From: Hoplostethus atlanticus
Lineage: Eukaryota; Chordata; Actinopteri; Trachichthyiformes; Trachichthyidae
Direction of reading: 5' to 3'
Assembly: GCA_034670405.1 (NCBI GenBank)
Contig: JAXDDX010000004.1
Location: 12,021,501 to 12,085,500, forward strand
DNA length: 64,000 nt
Numbering within the stretch: position 1 is the stretch's first letter; each line of letters starts with the position of its first letter. The notes under the pieces are model-generated. The model searched no databases and was not told the DNA's origin. It saw only the letters and a list, made by a program, of their open reading frames with translations. Below, piece after piece: positions 63,801-64,000 of the stretch. Both the position numbers and the translations under genes were made by a program.

Positions 63801-63807
63801 CTGACAG
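36843..63807 (+). CDS. map4k5: MAP4K5 (GCK-related Ste20 kinase), 3' partial
   Basis: Germinal-centre-kinase-family Ser/Thr kinase acting upstream of JNK. Exons: 36843-36950, 39514-39571, 44117-44207, 46528-46592, 47155-47210, 47303-47350, 48292-48334, 48426-48498, 49183-49314, 49574-49636, 49759-49840, 49939-50055, 50983-51061, 53092-53150, 53328-53395, 54066-54104, 55107-55151, 55235-55277, 55510-55720, 55985-56067, 56496-56537, 56810-56894, 57023-57102, 57612-57672, 58380-58382 (microexon), 59042-59156, 60139-60197, 60483-60586, 60860-61037, 61442-61510, 61695-61787, 62174-62244, 63752-63807. The 859 codons show Gly-loop [10 protein letters not shown], Lys in [30 protein letters not shown], a Pro/Ser-rich linker with PPPLPPK, and a C-terminal CNH domain from [11 protein letters not shown]. 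The last ~30 residues lie beyond the window. MAP4K5 rather than MAP4K3 is chosen from CNH wording and gene order. Confidence 0.95.
36951..39513 (+). other. map4k5: map4k5 intron 1
   Basis: 2.6-kb intron after the Gly-loop exon (donor gtaaca, a weak consensus). It carries one tRNA-derived SINE (see 38181). Otherwise AT-rich sequence with no exon or RNA gene I can support. Confidence 0.6.
38181..38309 (+). repeat. tRNA-derived SINE
   Basis: The head resembles a tRNA: agctcagtcagtagagc (A-box-like) and gggtttgatcccca (B-box-like, close to GGTTCGATTCC). An unrelated body follows, ending in the tail gctttggataaaatcgtc / tgctaaatgactgtaatg. The tail is one shared by many teleost SINEs. Not a functional tRNA: the acceptor and anticodon stems do not pair and no 3' end is present. 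Confidence 0.75.
40564..40655. mobile_element. Short fold-back element (MITE-like)
   Basis: Begins ctgggtttcccaaaagcatc and ends with its near reverse complement (gatgcatttgaggaacccag). The terminal 25 bases match the opposite end at 21 of 25 positions, so the 92-bp unit can fold into a hairpin. No target duplication is clear. The 'ctgggtttcccaaaagcat' ends are of a kind scattered through fish genomes; this is from memory. Confidence 0.6.
42431..42682. mobile_element. Eroded Tc1-like non-autonomous element
   Basis: The left part contains cacaccttcctaatgttgtg and gttgcacctccttttgc. The right part contains ctggtcagtctatttcatgg, aagaacaggtgg and ttttgtatacccagtg. These resemble, in order, the two ends of a common fish Tc1-related element whose consensus I recall as running from a CAAACATTAGGAACACC-type start to a TTTTGTACACTCAGTG end. 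The internal transposase is missing and the termini have diverged. Assignment from memory only. Confidence 0.5.
45200..45225. repeat. Left terminal inverted repeat of the Tc1/mariner element
   Basis: Reads CACTGCCCGTCC, then A9, then GTCGC. It pairs with the reverse complement of 46422-46447, differing only at base 13. Confidence 0.93.
45231..46286 (-). CDS. Tc1/mariner transposase, DD36E, intact
   Basis: 351 residues, uninterrupted, ATG to TAG. The N-terminal third is a paired-like double helix-turn-helix DNA-binding domain (first helix pair around [20 protein letters not shown]; second around [14 protein letters not shown]), with a basic linker between them ([11 protein letters not shown]). 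The catalytic core shows the first Asp in WSDESRF, the second in FQDDNARIH and the Glu in SPIENLW. Counting from DDN to IEN gives 36 residues between the second Asp and the Glu, not the 34 of classical Tc1 elements such as Sleeping Beauty. DD36E is the hallmark given for the Incomer family. Lies antisense within a map4k5 intron. Confidence 0.93.
   Translation of the reverse strand: MSEDISCGHGKDVNLFQKGQIIGLHQAKKTTKEIAETTKIGLRTVQRIIETWKDSGEPSSSRKKCGRNKLLDDRDRRSLKRLVKSYRKKSTVELTAMFNSESKSISTRTMRRELKGLGLNSCVALRKPLISEANRKKRLQFAREHKDWTLEQWKKVMWSDESRFTLFQSDGRIRVRREADEVMHPSCLVPTVQACGGSVMIWGCCSWSGLGSATLCAQRMRSADYLNILNDQVFPSMEFFFPDGTGIFQDDNARIHRAHIVNEWFREHETSFSHMDWPPQSPDLSPIENLWDVLEKTLCSGPTLPSSIQDLGGKLMQLWTEINVVTLQKLIKTMPRRMRAVLKAKGGPTKY
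46422..46447. repeat. Right terminal inverted repeat of the Tc1/mariner element
   Basis: Reads GCGAC, then T8, then CGGACGGGCAGTG on the + strand, immediately followed by the TA target duplicate. Confidence 0.93.
46739..47092. mobile_element. hAT-like MITE with internal palindrome
   Basis: 354 bp bounded by cagggttttcccta at the left and its exact reverse complement tagggaaaaccctg at the right (14 bp perfect). A second inner pair follows: cttaggtgc near the left end matches gcacctaag near the right. No coding frame. CAGGG-type ends suggest a non-autonomous hAT element, but the expected 8-bp target duplication is not visible. Sits in the map4k5 intron before exon 47155-47210. Confidence 0.7.
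46900..46938. repeat. Near-perfect hairpin inside the MITE
   Basis: Two 18-base arms (46900-46917 and 46921-46938) complementary at 16 of 18 positions around a 3-base loop (atc). Probably a structural core of the element. Confidence 0.7.
48800..49050 (+). repeat. tRNA-derived SINE, V-SINE-like core
   Basis: The head gtggcctaggggttagagag with cctgggttcaagctccca resembles A and B boxes of a tRNA-derived SINE. The following gtgtccttgagcaagacact is the core phrase recurring in fish SINEs. The 3' part contains a perfect 20-bp inverted repeat (see 48940) and ends in an AT-rich ttattattattttatta tract. Confidence 0.65.
48940..48987. repeat. Perfect 20-bp inverted repeat, 8-nt loop
   Basis: The left arm actcagcaggctggtcagag (48940-48959) is exactly complementary to ctctgaccagcctgctgagt (48968-48987) around tgcagggt. 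It would form a stable stem in RNA or cruciform in DNA. Lies in the 3' part of the SINE and is not part of the tRNA-like head. Confidence 0.9.
50486..50501. repeat. C16 homopolymer
   Basis: Sixteen consecutive C in the map4k5 intron 50056-50982, a place where read errors are likely. Confidence 0.9.
51062..53091 (+). other. map4k5: map4k5 intron after exon 50983-51061
   Basis: 2-kb intron. It contains a TAA triplet repeat at 52843-52864 and GT-rich sequence near 51710-51900. No exon with correct splice sites and phase was found between the NF-DK junction exons. Confidence 0.6.
52843..52864. repeat. (TAA)7 trinucleotide repeat
   Basis: Run of ATA/TAA units in a map4k5 intron. Confidence 0.9.
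54066..54104 (+). CDS. map4k5: map4k5 39-nt linker exon ([13 protein letters not shown])
   Basis: Acceptor ctctccaag, donor gtaaca; 13 codons, phase 2 to phase 2, so skipping keeps frame. The sequence resembles the LLKSVEEELHQR segment I recall from the MAP4K3 linker and has no counterpart in the human MAP4K5 sequence I remember. It could be alternatively spliced. Confidence 0.75.
55107..55151 (+). CDS. map4k5: map4k5 45-nt linker exon ([15 protein letters not shown])
   Basis: Acceptor cccctcag, donor gtaagt; phase 2 to phase 2. It joins either exon 53328-53395 or 54066-54104 in frame. The GHITHLED phrase corresponds to GHVAHLED of the MAP4K3 linker. Confidence 0.82.
55324..55437 (+). repeat. 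Degenerate tRNA-derived SINE
   Basis: Starts tggtcctgtgtagctcagtg, carries a damaged B-box region, and ends with ggtggataaaagcgtccgcc / aaatggcatatgttatg, the same tail type as the SINE at 38181. In a map4k5 intron. Confidence 0.65.
57998..58183 (+). repeat. Diverged direct duplication, period about 116 bp
   Basis: The copies start agctttgcca at 57998 and 58114. The words agctttgcca, cttatatttgg/ccattatttggg and acaagttgtctacca/acaagctgtctacagt recur in the same order. Lies in the intron before the candidate 3-nt microexon. Confidence 0.55.
58380..58382 (+). CDS. map4k5: Candidate 3-nt microexon of map4k5
   Basis: Sequence: a pyrimidine-rich tract, tactaac (58361-58367), then ttcatcag | aag | gtaatc. 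The upstream exon 57612-57672 ends in phase 1 (tca g) and the next at 59042 begins gg aaa. Inserting aag makes tca gaa ggg aaa, that is S-E-G-K, which equals the SLSEGKTF wording I recall for human MAP4K5. Omitting it gives SLSGKTF, also in frame. The branch-point match is exact and correctly spaced (13 bases from its last base to the exon). Support is therefore both positional and by homology, but a 3-nt site is easy to find by chance. Confidence 0.55.
62245..63751 (+). other. map4k5: map4k5 intron before the last in-window exon
   Basis: 1.5-kb intron. A SINE fragment lies at 63601-63663. Open frames at 62823-63391 lack splice support and a recognisable domain. Confidence 0.6.
63601..63663 (+). 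repeat. SINE 5' fragment
   Basis: Starts tggtcctgta and continues tatggcactaacactgacag, the same head as the SINE at 55324 (tggtcctgtgtagctcag ... catgccactatcactgacag), then cccactgg. Truncated before the tail. Confidence 0.55.
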
Positions 63808-64000
63808 GTTGGTACTGAACAGTGGGGTCCAAAGGTCCGCTACCAACTCTTTTGTGTCATCATTTATCAAAAACTAAACCAAACAAGATTACATAATTTA
63901 AAAAATAATTTAATCATTTTTTTCAATGGAAGTAAAATTGTATTTGTATCAGTTCTAAATATAAATTATAATAAATATATATATACCAAAATAATAAGAA

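Overview
This 64 kb window is vertebrate genomic DNA, most likely from a ray-finned (teleost) fish. It holds spliced genes with canonical GT-AG introns, Tc1/mariner-family DNA transposons, short inverted-repeat elements and tRNA-derived SINE remnants with the 'ggataaaagcgtctgctaaatg'-type tail common in fish. No prokaryotic operon, CRISPR array or viral cluster is visible.

Four protein-coding genes were rebuilt exon by exon from splice sites, reading phase and recognised family sequence. (1) nin (ninein, + strand, about 1-19,115) enters from the left with its 5' exons outside. It has 26 in-window coding exons, two of them giant coiled-coil exons, plus an alternative 3' terminal exon at 15,629. 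(2) sav1 (Salvador, + strand, 19,609-24,421) is complete in five exons. (3) atl1 (atlastin-1, - strand, 35,047-28,163) is complete in 14 coding exons. (4) map4k5 (+ strand, from 36,843) leaves the window on the right after 33 coding exons, with only the C-terminal tail missing. From general knowledge, NIN, SAV1, ATL1 and MAP4K5 are neighbours on human 14q22, so this is an ancient syntenic block. The genes do not form one pathway: ninein anchors microtubules at the centrosome, Salvador is the Hippo scaffold, atlastin-1 fuses ER tubules and MAP4K5 is a Ste20/GCK-family kinase.

Layout: nin and sav1 run head to tail about 0.5 kb apart. sav1 and atl1 are convergent, their 3' UTRs facing each other between 24.4 and 28.2 kb. 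atl1 and map4k5 are divergent, with about 1.8 kb between their start codons. The introns of map4k5 carry most of the mobile DNA: an intact 1,248-bp Tc1/mariner element with a 351-residue transposase whose catalytic spacing is DD36E, a 354-bp hAT-like MITE, a 92-bp fold-back element, an eroded Tc1-like relic and several SINEs.

Most notable points. Two single-base frameshifts sit in otherwise perfect reading frames, one in nin at about 7,981 and one in the atl1 P-loop at about 33,099. The nin frameshift lies inside the fifth copy of an exact 41-residue (123-bp) coiled-coil tandem repeat. map4k5 has a candidate 3-nucleotide microexon with a perfect TACTAAC branch point, and atl1 has a 15-nucleotide microexon. 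map4k5 also has two short exons resembling the MAP4K3 linker. I found no previously undescribed multi-gene system. All family identifications rest on recall of vertebrate proteins, not on a database search.
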